From: Psychromonas sp. SP041
GTDB lineage: Bacteria; Pseudomonadota; Gammaproteobacteria; Enterobacterales; Psychromonadaceae
NCBI RefSeq assembly: GCF_000470315.2
Contig: NZ_CBRF02000011.1
Coordinates: 56,375-120,374, forward strand
DNA: 64,000 nucleotides
Direction of reading: 5' to 3'
The position numbers and the translations under genes were made by a program. Numbering within the stretch: position 1 is the first letter of the stretch; each line of letters opens with the position of its first letter. Positions 11,196 through 20,690 of this stretch are shown here, piece by piece. Below the pieces are notes generated by a model. That model did no database searches, was not told the DNA's origin, and worked only from the letters and a program-made list of their open reading frames with translations.

Positions 11196-11251
11196 ACGCT
11201 TCAGCGAAATATATTAGACGATCCTGCTAAATATATTAAACGCTTCAGCGA
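11187..11251. repeat. 21-bp direct repeat at the 3' end of the HlyD gene
   Basis: The 21-mer beginning ATATATTAAACGCTTCAGCG occurs at 11187-11207 and again at 11231-11251, 44 bp apart; a shorter relative (AATATATTAACGA) follows at 11254-11266. The first copy contains the stop codon of the HlyD gene, so the array looks like local duplication of the gene end. Confidence 0.7.
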
Positions 11252-11281
11252 GAAATATATTAACGACTCCAAACAAAGGCT

Positions 11282-11319
11282 CAATATCCATCGTTTATAA
11301 CGAATAACGATGGATATTG
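11282..11319. repeat. 14-bp stem hairpin between HlyD and FUSC genes
   Basis: CAATATCCATCGTT (11282-11295) pairs perfectly with AACGATGGATATTG (11306-11319) around a 10-nt loop, 35 bp before the likely start of the FUSC gene. No U tract follows; it may be an attenuator or an mRNA stability element inside the operon. Confidence 0.65.
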
Positions 11320-11354
11320 TTCATCTGTATTTAAAAGTAATCAAGGTAATAAGC

Positions 11355-12383
11355 ATGTTAGCAAACCACCGCCCTTTAACCGCAAACGACTTACGTCAAT
11401 GTATTCGTATTACTACGGGTGCAACAATCGGTTTTACTTTATGTAAAATATTCGATTGGCATTATGGTGTATTTTTTACCGTCACACCGATGCTATTACT
11501 TGGCTTTGTCCCAGTAATGAATATGCAAGCAATGAAACAAATAATAGCAGCATCAACAATGGCAATCTTAGAGGTTGGGTTACTCACTAGCTTACTGGGA
11601 GGTTCACCAGGCATGATGTTGCCAATTGTATTTTGTTTGTTTTTATATCGTTTTGCGGCGATGTCAAAAGGTAGTCTCTTCCTATTTGGCGCCTATGGTG
11701 TACTCATGCTGAGTATCATGCTCCATTATGCGAGTTACCCTAATACTAATTTAAATGACTTACTGTTTAGCAACTTTTGGGCAACGGTATTATCTGTCTT
11801 TATTGCTTATTTAATGACGATCCTCTGTCCTGATGTAGCCCCAAGAACACCTCCAACACCAGGCGTTAAAGCACCGCATAGAATGCGCCATGAAACATTG
11901 TTAGGAGCGACTATCGCCACTATGTCATTCATTGCTTTTCAGGTATTAGATTTACAGGATTCGATGTCAGCACAAGCCAGTACGATATTGATTCTTTTTC
12001 CTATGCATTGGAATGGTGTAATTGATTATGCGCGGAAACGGGCCATCGGTACGATACTTGGAGTTTCCGTTGGAATAGCATTACAATTTTTACTCTACGA
12101 ATGGTCGAGCATGTTGTTGTTAGTTATTCCTTTATTGTGGATTAGTCTTTTATTATTTAGCCAGTTTCATGTGCGTGAAGGTGGAGGTTCAAGTATTGGT
12201 TTCGGGGCTATGACAACATTAGGTATTTTGTTCGGACAATATTTAACACCCGATAATGATTTAATATTTAGTGCTTTTTACCGTATCAGTAGTATTGCAG
12301 TCGCGATTGTTTTGACCTTATTCTTATGTCGCACGATACATCAGTTATTAAACCGTTTTGAAGCAACCCGTTTCGGTTATTGA
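11355..12383 (+). CDS. FUSC/DUF2955-type inner-membrane efflux protein (YdhK-like)
   Basis: About 342 residues with eight to ten hydrophobic segments in two blocks (roughly 20-160 and 185-320) and no large soluble domain. This matches the compact DUF2955 branch of the aromatic acid exporter / fusaric acid resistance superfamily, whose members are paired with HlyD-type proteins. The ATG at 11355 follows AAGG at 8-nt spacing; the ATG at 11310 lies inside a hairpin without a ribosome binding site. It forms an operon with the SlyA-like regulator and the HlyD gene. The exported compound is unknown. Confidence 0.82.
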   Translation: MLANHRPLTANDLRQCIRITTGATIGFTLCKIFDWHYGVFFTVTPMLLLGFVPVMNMQAMKQIIAASTMAILEVGLLTSLLGGSPGMMLPIVFCLFLYRFAAMSKGSLFLFGAYGVLMLSIMLHYASYPNTNLNDLLFSNFWATVLSVFIAYLMTILCPDVAPRTPPTPGVKAPHRMRHETLLGATIATMSFIAFQVLDLQDSMSAQASTILILFPMHWNGVIDYARKRAIGTILGVSVGIALQFLLYEWSSMLLLVIPLLWISLLLFSQFHVREGGGSSIGFGAMTTLGILFGQYLTPDNDLIFSAFYRISSIAVAIVLTLFLCRTIHQLLNRFEATRFGY

Positions 12384-12625
12384 ACATCGTAATAAACTTA
12401 TAATATTGATTCCTTATATTCTGTTCATCTCTTCACCTGTTCGCCTTTAGCAAGAAAGAGGCACAAAAGGTATCGTTCGATAAAGTAATGACGGTTGGCT
12501 TTTTTATAAAAAATTTTCAAAGAATGAAATTATTTGTTGATCGGATTGGTCTTTTTTCTAGATGAGTGAACCTTACAGGTTTGAACTACGTATTAATTTT
12601 AAATAAATATAATAAGGTTTCTCAG

Positions 12626-13669
12626 ATGGTAAAAGAAATTCCGTTGCGCTTAGGGGAAAAGGTAATGCCTGAAGCACCAAAGGTTTTACTGAGTAATGGT
12701 AATTACTGTATCCCTCAACATTACTTAACTTATCACCATACTTTACAAAGTGTGGAGGCGATTATTTGCGATATTGAATATGATCCAAGATACGTTGTTT
12801 TTGCCGCCCAAGATCTAGGTGATATTTATATCCAAGTCGGCGTTGTAGGGCATGATAACTACCATAAAAAATCATCACAGAAACCAAATCAAGAAAAGCT
12901 ATTATTTGGTCGTAAATGGCGTGTAGAAAAAGAATTACCAACATCAGAGGTTATTCAAAGTGTTTTTCTAGCCATTAAAAAATCACGTGAGCATGAAGTC
13001 CGTGAGTTATTTAAATTAACACTTAACCACAGCACAACAACGCCTTTTAATACGCATATTGATTTACCGTTAATGGCCGAGTTTTATGATAGCAAAAGCT
13101 ACGATAGCAAAGGCAATGAGCGTAAAGGTTACGAAAGTAAGGTTAACAATAACCAAGAATGCACAACAGAACATGAAACAGAAATAAGCACTCAAGAAAA
13201 TATTAATAATATACTTGAAAAAATCACCTACGATCATAGCCACTTAAGCCTTGATGACGTGCAACAACGTCCGAATGGTCTATGGTTAGTTGATATAAAA
13301 ATACACCAGACTGAACGCAGTACTTTATCTGAAATGACTGATGTGACACTTTATTTAATGCTTGAAGAGATATCTTTAAACACATTAAGTCGTGCCTTAA
13401 TGGACGAGTTTGTTCGCCTTAGCGATCTACAAGTAGATAAGCATTTCAGTTATAAAGGGTTTCATCGTTTTGATCCGACTATCGACATTGCAGAGATTGC
13501 AGACTTGTCACAACAAAGCCGTAAACATGAATTAGCAGCACATTTTGCCAGTGAGTTTTCTAAAACTAATCAACAAGTAGATTTAACGCGGATTCCTCCA
13601 GTTAAAGCAGGTGCATTAGCACAAAAACACAAACAGATTATCGAACAGTTTCAATTACAAATGCAGTAA
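12626..13669 (+). CDS. Uncharacterised cytoplasmic protein
   Basis: 347 residues from the ATG at 12626, which has TAAGG 8 bases upstream; a GTG at 12566 has no such site. I do not recognise a family. No signal peptide or membrane span is visible. The N-terminal part (about 1-150) is mixed alpha/beta, the middle (about 155-210) is a polar low-complexity linker with repeated YDSK/YESK units, and the C-terminal part (about 215-345) looks globular and helical at its end. It stands alone between the efflux operon and a convergent nitrilase operon, and a terminator follows. Confidence 0.75.
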   Translation: MVKEIPLRLGEKVMPEAPKVLLSNGNYCIPQHYLTYHHTLQSVEAIICDIEYDPRYVVFAAQDLGDIYIQVGVVGHDNYHKKSSQKPNQEKLLFGRKWRVEKELPTSEVIQSVFLAIKKSREHEVRELFKLTLNHSTTTPFNTHIDLPLMAEFYDSKSYDSKGNERKGYESKVNNNQECTTEHETEISTQENINNILEKITYDHSHLSLDDVQQRPNGLWLVDIKIHQTERSTLSEMTDVTLYLMLEEISLNTLSRALMDEFVRLSDLQVDKHFSYKGFHRFDPTIDIAEIADLSQQSRKHELAAHFASEFSKTNQQVDLTRIPPVKAGALAQKHKQIIEQFQLQMQ

Positions 13670-13676
13670 GTTTTTA

Positions 13677-13725
13677 CCGATAAATGAGCTTTATACCAGT
13701 TAAAGCTTGTTTATCGGCTTTTTAT
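13677..13725 (+). terminator. Rho-independent terminator after the orphan gene
   Basis: CCGATAAA (13677-13684) pairs with TTTATCGG (13710-13717), and inside it AGCTTTA pairs with TAAAGCT across a TG/TG mismatch. CTTTTTAT follows. It is well placed 8 bp after the stop. The remaining ~240 bp to the nitrilase gene end contain nothing recognised. Confidence 0.8.
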
Positions 13726-13968
13726 CAAGACGCTTTGCAATGAATTCTCTCAAACAGGACTTTATTACCGTATCCTGTAAACCATAACTTCTAGCCTGAA
13801 TCGATTAACAACATAATTTACTATTATTACATCTCTTAAATTTCAGCAAAAAAAATGCACTAACAAACAATAAAATTTGACCTTAGTAATATATAAAAAG
13901 GTATTATTTATAGCTCGTTAGCACATATTAAATGTTGCTATTTATTGTTATATTACTTTCTTAAAGCT

Positions 13969-14895
13969 TCAGTATTTAACCGCTTCTTTCGCTTCTTTAT
14001 CAACTGAAATTGAAAATACATCAGGGCGAGAATAGTGGCCAACAGGATCAAAATCCATTTTACTTTTAATCAATGTTGCTCTATCTAACTCAGCATACAC
14101 AATCGTTTTTTCATTAAAAACAGGTCCAACGATAACCTCACCAAGCGGTCCGATGATCGCACTACCACCGCGCATCATTACACCATCAGGGTTATCAGGT
14201 AACACACTGCGATAATCTTCGCTAAACTCATCTCTTGTAATGTACTGACAAGCACTAAGCACATAACAGCGTCCTTCCATCGCAATATGTTGAATGGTTG
14301 ATAACCAAGTATCTCGGTCATCAGCTGTTGGTGTGCAATATATTTCAACGTGTTGAGCATACATAGCAGAGCGTAATGCAGGCATATAATTTTCCCAACA
14401 AATAACTGCACCTATTTTACCTAGCTCACTATCCACTACATCTAAAGTTGAGCCGTCACCAAAGCCCCATATTAAGCGTTCAGAACCTGTCGGCATCAGT
14501 TTTCTGCGTTTGCCTACGATACCTTTTTTAGGGTCAATAAATACAACAGTGCAATAGAGCGTTGAACCGCCTCGTTCAATAATGCCTAACACAATAAATA
14601 TATTATGTTGAGTTGCACATTCTTCTATTGATCGTAACTCCTCGCCATCCATATCCACAGCGCCATCGTAATAACGCATAAAGTCCTCGCGCCCTTCTGG
14701 CAAACGCTTGCCGATAGGCGCATCAAAATTCAAACCTTTAGGATAAGTTCCGAGAAACGCCTCTGGGAAAACAACTAATTCAGCACCGTTATTTGCTGCT
14801 TCTTCTGCTAATTTACAGGTTTTTTTTGCCGTTGCGATTGCATCAAAGGGAATACTACTATCTTGAACAACAGCCACTTTACATTGTGATTTCAT
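13969..14895 (-). CDS. Nitrilase (carbon-nitrogen hydrolase superfamily, branch 1)
   Basis: 308 residues. The Glu-Lys-Cys triad is visible: E45 in VVFPEAFLG, K132 in KRRKLMPTGSERL and C166 in AVICWENYMP. The CWENY form is characteristic of true nitrilases, which convert nitriles to carboxylic acids and ammonia, rather than of amidases. It is the last gene of a leftward operon, 13 bp after a sodium:solute symporter gene. The pairing suggests import of an organic nitrile, or of a product acid, with hydrolysis in the cytoplasm. The true substrate is not known. Confidence 0.92.
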   Translation of the reverse strand: MKSQCKVAVVQDSSIPFDAIATAKKTCKLAEEAANNGAELVVFPEAFLGTYPKGLNFDAPIGKRLPEGREDFMRYYDGAVDMDGEELRSIEECATQHNIFIVLGIIERGGSTLYCTVVFIDPKKGIVGKRRKLMPTGSERLIWGFGDGSTLDVVDSELGKIGAVICWENYMPALRSAMYAQHVEIYCTPTADDRDTWLSTIQHIAMEGRCYVLSACQYITRDEFSEDYRSVLPDNPDGVMMRGGSAIIGPLGEVIVGPVFNEKTIVYAELDRATLIKSKMDFDPVGHYSRPDVFSISVDKEAKEAVKY

Positions 14896-14908
14896 GGTTA
14901 CTTTCCTT

Positions 14909-16429
14909 TTATTTTGTCGTTACTAAAGACGGTTTTTTATCAGAAGAAGTGTTATTTCGCATATATTCGTCAAACATATCGTGATAGTTTTCAAGTGACT
15001 TAGCCGATACAGAAGAGGTAAAACGGCTCACACATAAAGTGACAAGAATATTAAACATAAAACCTGCAAAGCCAGGGCCTAATGGAATATCTGGTTTAAA
15101 TATTGCCATAATAATCATTAAACCAGCGCCACCGATCAAACCAAAGAAAGCGCCTTTTTCAGTGACAAAACGGAAATGCAACATACCAAGAGCAGATGGA
15201 ACCAGTTGTAAACCTAAACCAAAGCCTAATGCAGCAATAGGGACTAATAAACCAGCGCCACCAGGTGCAAGTGCCAATACAAGTATTAAGGTCGTTAAGC
15301 TTGCCACAACAATACGCGTCACCTTGGTACTTTGAGTGCTTGAAAGTGGTTCACTACGTAAGCTATTAACAACATCTTCAGCGACAATACTGGCAGAGGA
15401 TAAAAGTTGACTATTAATCGTTGAAATAGCAGCGGCTAAAATACCTGCCACCACAAAAGCACCTAAGATAGGAGCATGTTCGGCAAAAACCAACGGTAAA
15501 ATTGTGTCACTTGTTTCTTTACTGACACCTGGTGCAATACCAGGAATAACAGCAGCAGTACCTATCACTAAAGGTATGATAGCCATCATCCATGAGTTCC
15601 AAAAAGGTGTCATTACAGCCACTTTTCCTAATACTTCAGGTGAAGCCGCAGAGTAAAACTTTTGCCACATATGTGGTAGAACCCAAGCACCAAAACCAAG
15701 ACCAAGCCATATTTCAACCATCTTCATTGGCTTGCCATTATTCACTAATAGCTCAGGCTTATAGGCTGCAACATTTGCAAACATATTAAACCCGCCAGCT
15801 AAATTACAAACATAGATAGCAGTACAAATTAAAATAGTGGCAAAGAAAACACCCATAAAGGTATCTGTCCATGCAGTGCCTTTAAAGCCGGCCCATAAAA
15901 CAATGACACCAACCATAACTGAAGTAATAACAACACCCACCACATAAGGCACAGCACCGTCGGTCATCGTGTCTAAAGCAAGCGCACCGCCACTTACTTG
16001 AATTAACATCACTGGCACTAATGCAAAGATACCAATCACTGCTACCAAGGTTCGTAAGCGTTTACTTTCATAATAATGTTCAACCATTTGCCCTGGCGTA
16101 ATAAAACCAAAGCGTTTTCCTGCTAGCCAAATTCTTGCACCAAAAAGCCATATAAAAACAGCATGGAAAATAGTCCACACGGCAAACCCAATAAACCAAA
16201 CACCTTCTCGATAATAAGCACCAAAAGAGCCTAATAATGTCCACGTTGAAAAATAAGTTGCCCCCATTGAAAGTAATAATACAACGGTCCCCATACTACG
16301 ACCGCCAATAACAAAATCTTCTGCAGCATCATTTTCAGATTGCTTAGCATTACGTTTAGATAGGAAAGAAATAAAAATAAAGACGCCAATGAATACGGCT
16401 AATATTGAAATAGTAATGACATTACCCAT
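14909..16429 (-). CDS. Sodium:solute symporter (SSS family)
   Basis: About 506 residues with roughly 13 membrane spans. SSS-type patterns include VIGGRSMGTVVLLLSMGATY (residues about 40-60), GARIWLAGKRFGFITPGQMV and AAAISTINSQLLSSASIVAE in the sodium-binding region. The ATG at 16429 is preferred because GGAG lies 7 nt upstream. This start overlaps the end of the DUF3311 gene by 8 bp, a coupling often seen between DUF3311 proteins and SSS permeases. The substrate is presumably related to that of the nitrilase. Confidence 0.9.
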   Translation of the reverse strand: MGNVITISILAVFIGVFIFISFLSKRNAKQSENDAAEDFVIGGRSMGTVVLLLSMGATYFSTWTLLGSFGAYYREGVWFIGFAVWTIFHAVFIWLFGARIWLAGKRFGFITPGQMVEHYYESKRLRTLVAVIGIFALVPVMLIQVSGGALALDTMTDGAVPYVVGVVITSVMVGVIVLWAGFKGTAWTDTFMGVFFATILICTAIYVCNLAGGFNMFANVAAYKPELLVNNGKPMKMVEIWLGLGFGAWVLPHMWQKFYSAASPEVLGKVAVMTPFWNSWMMAIIPLVIGTAAVIPGIAPGVSKETSDTILPLVFAEHAPILGAFVVAGILAAAISTINSQLLSSASIVAEDVVNSLRSEPLSSTQSTKVTRIVVASLTTLILVLALAPGGAGLLVPIAALGFGLGLQLVPSALGMLHFRFVTEKGAFFGLIGGAGLMIIMAIFKPDIPLGPGFAGFMFNILVTLCVSRFTSSVSAKSLENYHDMFDEYMRNNTSSDKKPSLVTTK

Positions 16430-16667
16430 TATATTTCTCCTCACTGATTGGTTTGTTTTTTAACGCTTTCATAAAAGGTTTGAAATACAGTGGGTAGAGA
16501 GCGATAACGCATAACGTTAAAATAAGATTGCAGCCAAGTGTTAGAGCTAATGGCATAGGTAAACCAGCGATCATGACTGGTGCGTTAAAAATATCTAAAT
16601 ATGGCATAAAAGTTAATATTAAACATACGCACATAATTATCCATATAAGTACTCTTATTGTCTTCAT
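16422..16667 (-). CDS. Small membrane protein, DUF3311-like
   Basis: 81 residues with two membrane segments (about 5-25 and 38-62) and the conserved-looking GLPMPLALTLGCNLILTL stretch in between. Size, topology and the 8-bp overlap with the downstream symporter gene match DUF3311 proteins, which accompany SSS permeases as probable small subunits. It is the first gene of the symporter-nitrilase operon. Confidence 0.78.
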   Translation of the reverse strand: MKTIRVLIWIIMCVCLILTFMPYLDIFNAPVMIAGLPMPLALTLGCNLILTLCVIALYPLYFKPFMKALKNKPISEEKYNG

Positions 16668-16837
16668 TGCTAAACCTCTTAAGGTAGGTTGATTAATAGA
16701 GTGAAGGTGATTCCATTCATTTTTTATACTACTTGCTTTACCATGTTGCGAATATATTAATTATTAGCACATAGTGTTCTCAATAATGCAACAGGTGTGT
16801 ATGATGGATATCGATCTAAAAACAGGTGGACATTGAT

Positions 16838-17728
16838 TTGAAAGTTTCTTCATTTAAATATTTTTTAGCCGTTGCTGAAACAGGCTCTGTTCGCCAAGCT
16901 GCGAAGGATCTGCATGTCAGCCCATCAGCGATTAGTAGGCAAATTCAAAACTTAGAGCACAATTTCAAATCAACTCTCTTTGAACGTAAAGCGTTAGGTA
17001 TGACGCTGACAGAAGAAGGACGCATTATAGAAAAACACATGCGTAGAACGATGAGAGAAATGGAAGTAGCGCAAGTAGAAATTGATGAAATACATGGTTT
17101 ATTAACAGGTACAATTAACTATTCTACGATAGAAGGAGTACTTGATTCATGGATGTTACCTGCTATTGCTGAATTTCAAACCCGTTATACAGGCATTAAA
17201 TTCAATGGAAGAATATATCCCTCTGATACTGTTTATCAATCATTAACAACAGATCAGGTTGATCTTGGCATCGCACTAGAACATGATATCCCTCATGAAG
17301 TTGACGTTATTAAACGATTTAAAACAGGCTTTAAAATCGCATTATCACCTAATCATAAGCTAGCTGATCGTGACACATTAGAGCTAGAAGAGTTAGCTCC
17401 CTTTCCTTTAGCTATGCTGTGTGAAGGCTTTCATACCCGGCATTTATTAGATACCTTAAGCACTCGTAATGGCTTATCATTTAACATTACTTTCGAATTA
17501 GATAATATCGAAATACTTAAGCAATTTGTTTTATCGACTAATGGAGCCACTATTTTGCCGGATTATTCCTTAATCACGGAAGCTCAAAATCATAGTATGA
17601 AGGTGATTAACATTAATGAAGGCGTCTTTCCAAAAAGCACGACTGTATTATGTGTACGAAAAGGGAGGTATTTAACCAAAGCAACTCGTCAATTTATTAG
17701 CTTTATTCGTGAGATTGATATTATATAA
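16838..17728 (+). CDS. LysR-family transcriptional regulator of the nitrilase operon (probable)
   Basis: About 296 residues: N-terminal winged helix (FLAVAETGSVRQAAKDLHVS, then AISRQIQNLEHNF) and a C-terminal periplasmic-binding-like effector domain. I chose the TTG at 16838 because AGGTGG lies 8 nt upstream; the in-frame GTG at 16826 would add four residues but has no ribosome binding site. It is divergent from the DUF3311-symporter-nitrilase operon across about 170 bp, so it probably controls that operon in response to the transported compound. Confidence 0.92.
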   Translation: MKVSSFKYFLAVAETGSVRQAAKDLHVSPSAISRQIQNLEHNFKSTLFERKALGMTLTEEGRIIEKHMRRTMREMEVAQVEIDEIHGLLTGTINYSTIEGVLDSWMLPAIAEFQTRYTGIKFNGRIYPSDTVYQSLTTDQVDLGIALEHDIPHEVDVIKRFKTGFKIALSPNHKLADRDTLELEELAPFPLAMLCEGFHTRHLLDTLSTRNGLSFNITFELDNIEILKQFVLSTNGATILPDYSLITEAQNHSMKVININEGVFPKSTTVLCVRKGRYLTKATRQFISFIREIDII

Positions 17729-18024
17729 CCAACGAATACTTAGCGGGTTTACTAATAAAGAATGACAAGATTCAATCTTTATAACGGTTTTCAACCTCAT
17801 TACTTAATTGAATATAACTCACACTTAATTATTCAAATCACAATAAATCATTAATTGTTCATTTAACTTCAACAACCTCGGATGTTGCATTGTATTACTT
17901 ATTTCAAGTTTAGCTTATTCGTTTGAAATTTTATCGATCGATTTATTCATTAAATAAAATGTCGACTTAATAAACATAACTCTAAATTTTCATAAATTGT
18001 GTTGTAATGTTCAAAAAAAATAAA

Positions 18025-18042
18025 TTGTCACTAAAATGTAAT
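18025..18042 (+). promoter_or_regulatory. Candidate Pho box upstream of phytase gene
   Basis: TTGTCAC and ATGTAAT are two 7-bp units separated by 4 bp (TAAA), the spacing of the PhoB site (consensus CTGTCAT-N4-CTGTCAT). Each unit matches 5 of 7 positions. It lies 72 bp before the phytase start codon, and phosphate starvation control would fit a phytase. No other site is apparent in the 385-bp gap 17729-18113. Confidence 0.4.
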
Positions 18043-18113
18043 CTAATACTTTTAAAGTCTCCAATCAAAAAAGAACCTAACTATTAAGTCGCTATTTAAA
18101 GGATAAGAAATAT

Positions 18114-20162
18114 ATGAATTATTTTAAAATGAGTTTAATCGCCATTGCAGTCACGGCATCAACAATGAGTTATGCAACCGTAACGGATACGAGTTATGAC
18201 GATATTGCAGACAGCGCTCATTGGCAGTCTAGTAATAACGAGACCTCGTAGCTTATAAGTACATTAGAAGAAGATGGTATTGCAGTCTTTAATGATCAAG
18301 GCAAACAAGTCCAACATATCACCTCGAATAATGTCGCAGGTGTTGATGTGCGCTATGGCATTACAGCAAGCGATGGTCATAAAATAGATATTGCGGCTGT
18401 CGCTTTAGTGGATGAAAACGCGTTTGCTTTTTACCAAATTGATTCAAACAGTAATAAGCCTCTGCATAAAATTGGACAGTTCAGTGCGTCGATAAAGCTT
18501 GAAGGTGTTTGTTTAGCCAAAAATATTACAACTGGTGATGTTTACGTCAATGGTTTTTCCGCTGAAGGTGACTGGGTACAATTCAAATTAAAATACGATG
18601 GTAAAGCCATTCACAGTGCGATAGAGAATGACGGACAACCACTACCAGTAAGGTCAACTAAAGTAGGTGGTAAATTAAGTGCTTGTGTTGTCGATGACGG
18701 TACTTCAACACTTTATTTAGCGGAGCAAAATCTCGGTATATGGGAATATGGAGCAGATCCTGAAGATGTAAAAGAGCGTAACTTACTCGATGTTACAAAA
18801 CCTATTGGACACATACGTGAAATAGAAAGCATTGATATTGCTTACCAAAAGGACGGTAAGGGGTTAATTATTGTCGCCGATCAACAAGAAGGTTTTTTAC
18901 TTTATGACCGAGGCAGTAAAGCTTTTCTTAATCAATTTAATATTGATGGTATAGAAGAAGCAAAACTCGTTACCGTATCAAACAACGGACTTTGGATTGG
19001 TAATACAGAGTTAGATAATCCAATTTATCAGACATTATCTTTTCAAGCATTAGCTAAGCTTGGGTTGGCTCATACTCAGTATGAACAGAGTGCCGAATGG
19101 CTCAATAATGCAGAACTTAAAACCTCAGATCTAAAAATGGTCAAAGCCTCAGGTGAAACCGATCAGGTTAATAAAGGCGGGGATGCAGCGGATGATCCAG
19201 CACTGTGGTACAACCAAACTCAACCAGAACAGAGCCTTATCATTGCAACCAATAAAAAAGGCGGTTTATTAGCTTACGATCTCCACGGTAAAGAAGTGCA
19301 ATATATCAAAGGCAGTAAAGTCAATAATGTTGATGTTCGCCAAAATATCAAAGGTGAAGATGGTCGTTTATATGATATCGCTGCGGCCTCTAATCGAACA
19401 CTTAACACCATTGCGCTTTATGCCATTACACCTTATGCCACTAAGAACGACTCGTCAGATAATAAACTAATGAGCATACTTGAGGTTGTCGGTAAAAATC
19501 GTCATAACGAAGCGCCTGAAATCACCTCTTCAATGGAAGACATTTATGGTTTATGTATGGGGCAATCACCAGAAGGTGTCCCGTATGTCTTTATTAACAG
19601 TAAGAATGGTGCAATAGAGCAATGGAAAATTACCGTTAATAACAATAAAGCGACCGGAACTTTAGTTAGAACGTTAAAGGTATCGAGCCAACCTGAAGGA
19701 TGTGTCGTCGATGATAGAACACAAAAACTTTACGTTGGTGAAGAAGACGTTGCAATTTGGGAGTTTGATGCAACAGAGCAAGGCAGCTCTGAAGCCACCT
19801 TATTTGCTAGTGTTGATGGTGACCATCTTGTGGACGATATCGAGGGGTTAACTATTTACCAAACAGAAAAGCAAAATCTGTTATTAGCTTCTAGCCAAGG
19901 TAATAATACCTATGCGGCTTTTGACCTTAATAACCAAGGAAAATTTATCAGCCACTTCGCGATTATTGGTGATGATAGTAAAGGAGTCGATGGCACCAGT
20001 GATACTGATGGTATTCACGCTGCCTCATACAACTTAGGCTCAGATTATCCACAAGGTGTATTCATTGCCCAAGATTTTTACAATCTAAGTGATCAATACC
20101 AACCTTTAAATCAGAACTTCAAAATAGTTGATTGGCAAGATATTCAAGCAATATTAAAATAA
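18114..20162 (+). pseudogene. Two-domain beta-propeller 3-phytase, interrupted by an amber stop at codon 46
   Basis: An ATG at 18114 starts a secreted protein (signal peptide MNYFKMSLIAIAVTASTMSY) that reads in frame to 20162 (683 codons) except for one TAG at 18249-18251. Residues about 30-325 form a degenerate N-terminal propeller and about 335-682 the C-terminal one. The second carries the catalytic phytase signature GGDAADDPALWYN and NNVDVR; the first lacks the DDPA motif, as is usual for the N-terminal half of dual-domain phytases. ETS-TAG-LISTLEEDG aligns with EQS-LIIATNKKGG of domain two, so the stop falls in a conserved strand. The in-frame GTG at 18348 has no secretion signal. A recent nonsense mutation, readthrough or a sequencing error are the options. 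Confidence 0.85.
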
Positions 20163-20172
20163 CCACATCGTG

Positions 20173-20217
20173 TTTCACTCTTTTCAAATGCTCAGATACG
20201 ATTTGAAAAGAGTGAAA
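20173..20217. terminator. Long hairpin after the phytase gene
   Basis: TTTCACTCTTTTCAAAT (20173-20189) and ATTTGAAAAGAGTGAAA (20201-20217) are a perfect 17-bp inverted repeat with an 11-nt loop, 11 bp after the stop codon. No U tract follows, but position and strength fit a transcription end. The rest of the gap to the next gene (to 20690) shows only the ECF promoter candidate listed separately. Confidence 0.6.
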
Positions 20218-20607
20218 ACATTCATTTCAATAAATGAGCAGCTCTCACGATAAAATGACAACCAAAAAATAAATTATATTTTTAGACTGAAAAGTATGAC
20301 AGGAAATCCGATAGAGCAGACATTACAATTAATAATTTTTGGTCTATTTACAGTGAGTTGAATTACTGGACTACCTTATTCTGATAGATAACTAAGCTAC
20401 CATACGGTCATTTAACTTTTAAAAGTGCACTACTATTAAAAAAGTAAACATTATTAAGGCTAATAAAATTGGATTCTGTCGAGCAATACGTCAATGAAAA
20501 AACGTGTTCGCTTTAGGAAAACCAATACAACTTTGGCACTTCATTGAATAAATTTTTCATGTTTTTTAATCTGATTAAAAATAATTTAAAAATAAATGCT
20601 AATTAAT

Positions 20608-20637
20608 TGTAACCAAACTTTAACGAGCGGCATCTAA
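20608..20637 (+). promoter_or_regulatory. Candidate ECF sigma promoter for the DM13 gene
   Basis: TGTAACC (20608-20614) and CATCTAA (20631-20637) are separated by 16 bp. GTAACC is a -35 element known for some ECF sigma factors (for example Caulobacter SigF). The site is 54 bp before the DM13 start codon, and an ECF sigma gene lies just downstream. I did not find the same -35 in front of the sigma gene. Confidence 0.35.
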
Positions 20638-20690
20638 TACATAACAACACTTTAGTTGCTAATTAATTATTTATTATTTTGGAGTTATCA

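Noticed and set aside
12566..12625. GTG start 20 codons upstream for the orphan gene
   Set aside because: No ribosome binding site, whereas the ATG at 12626 has TAAGG at proper distance.
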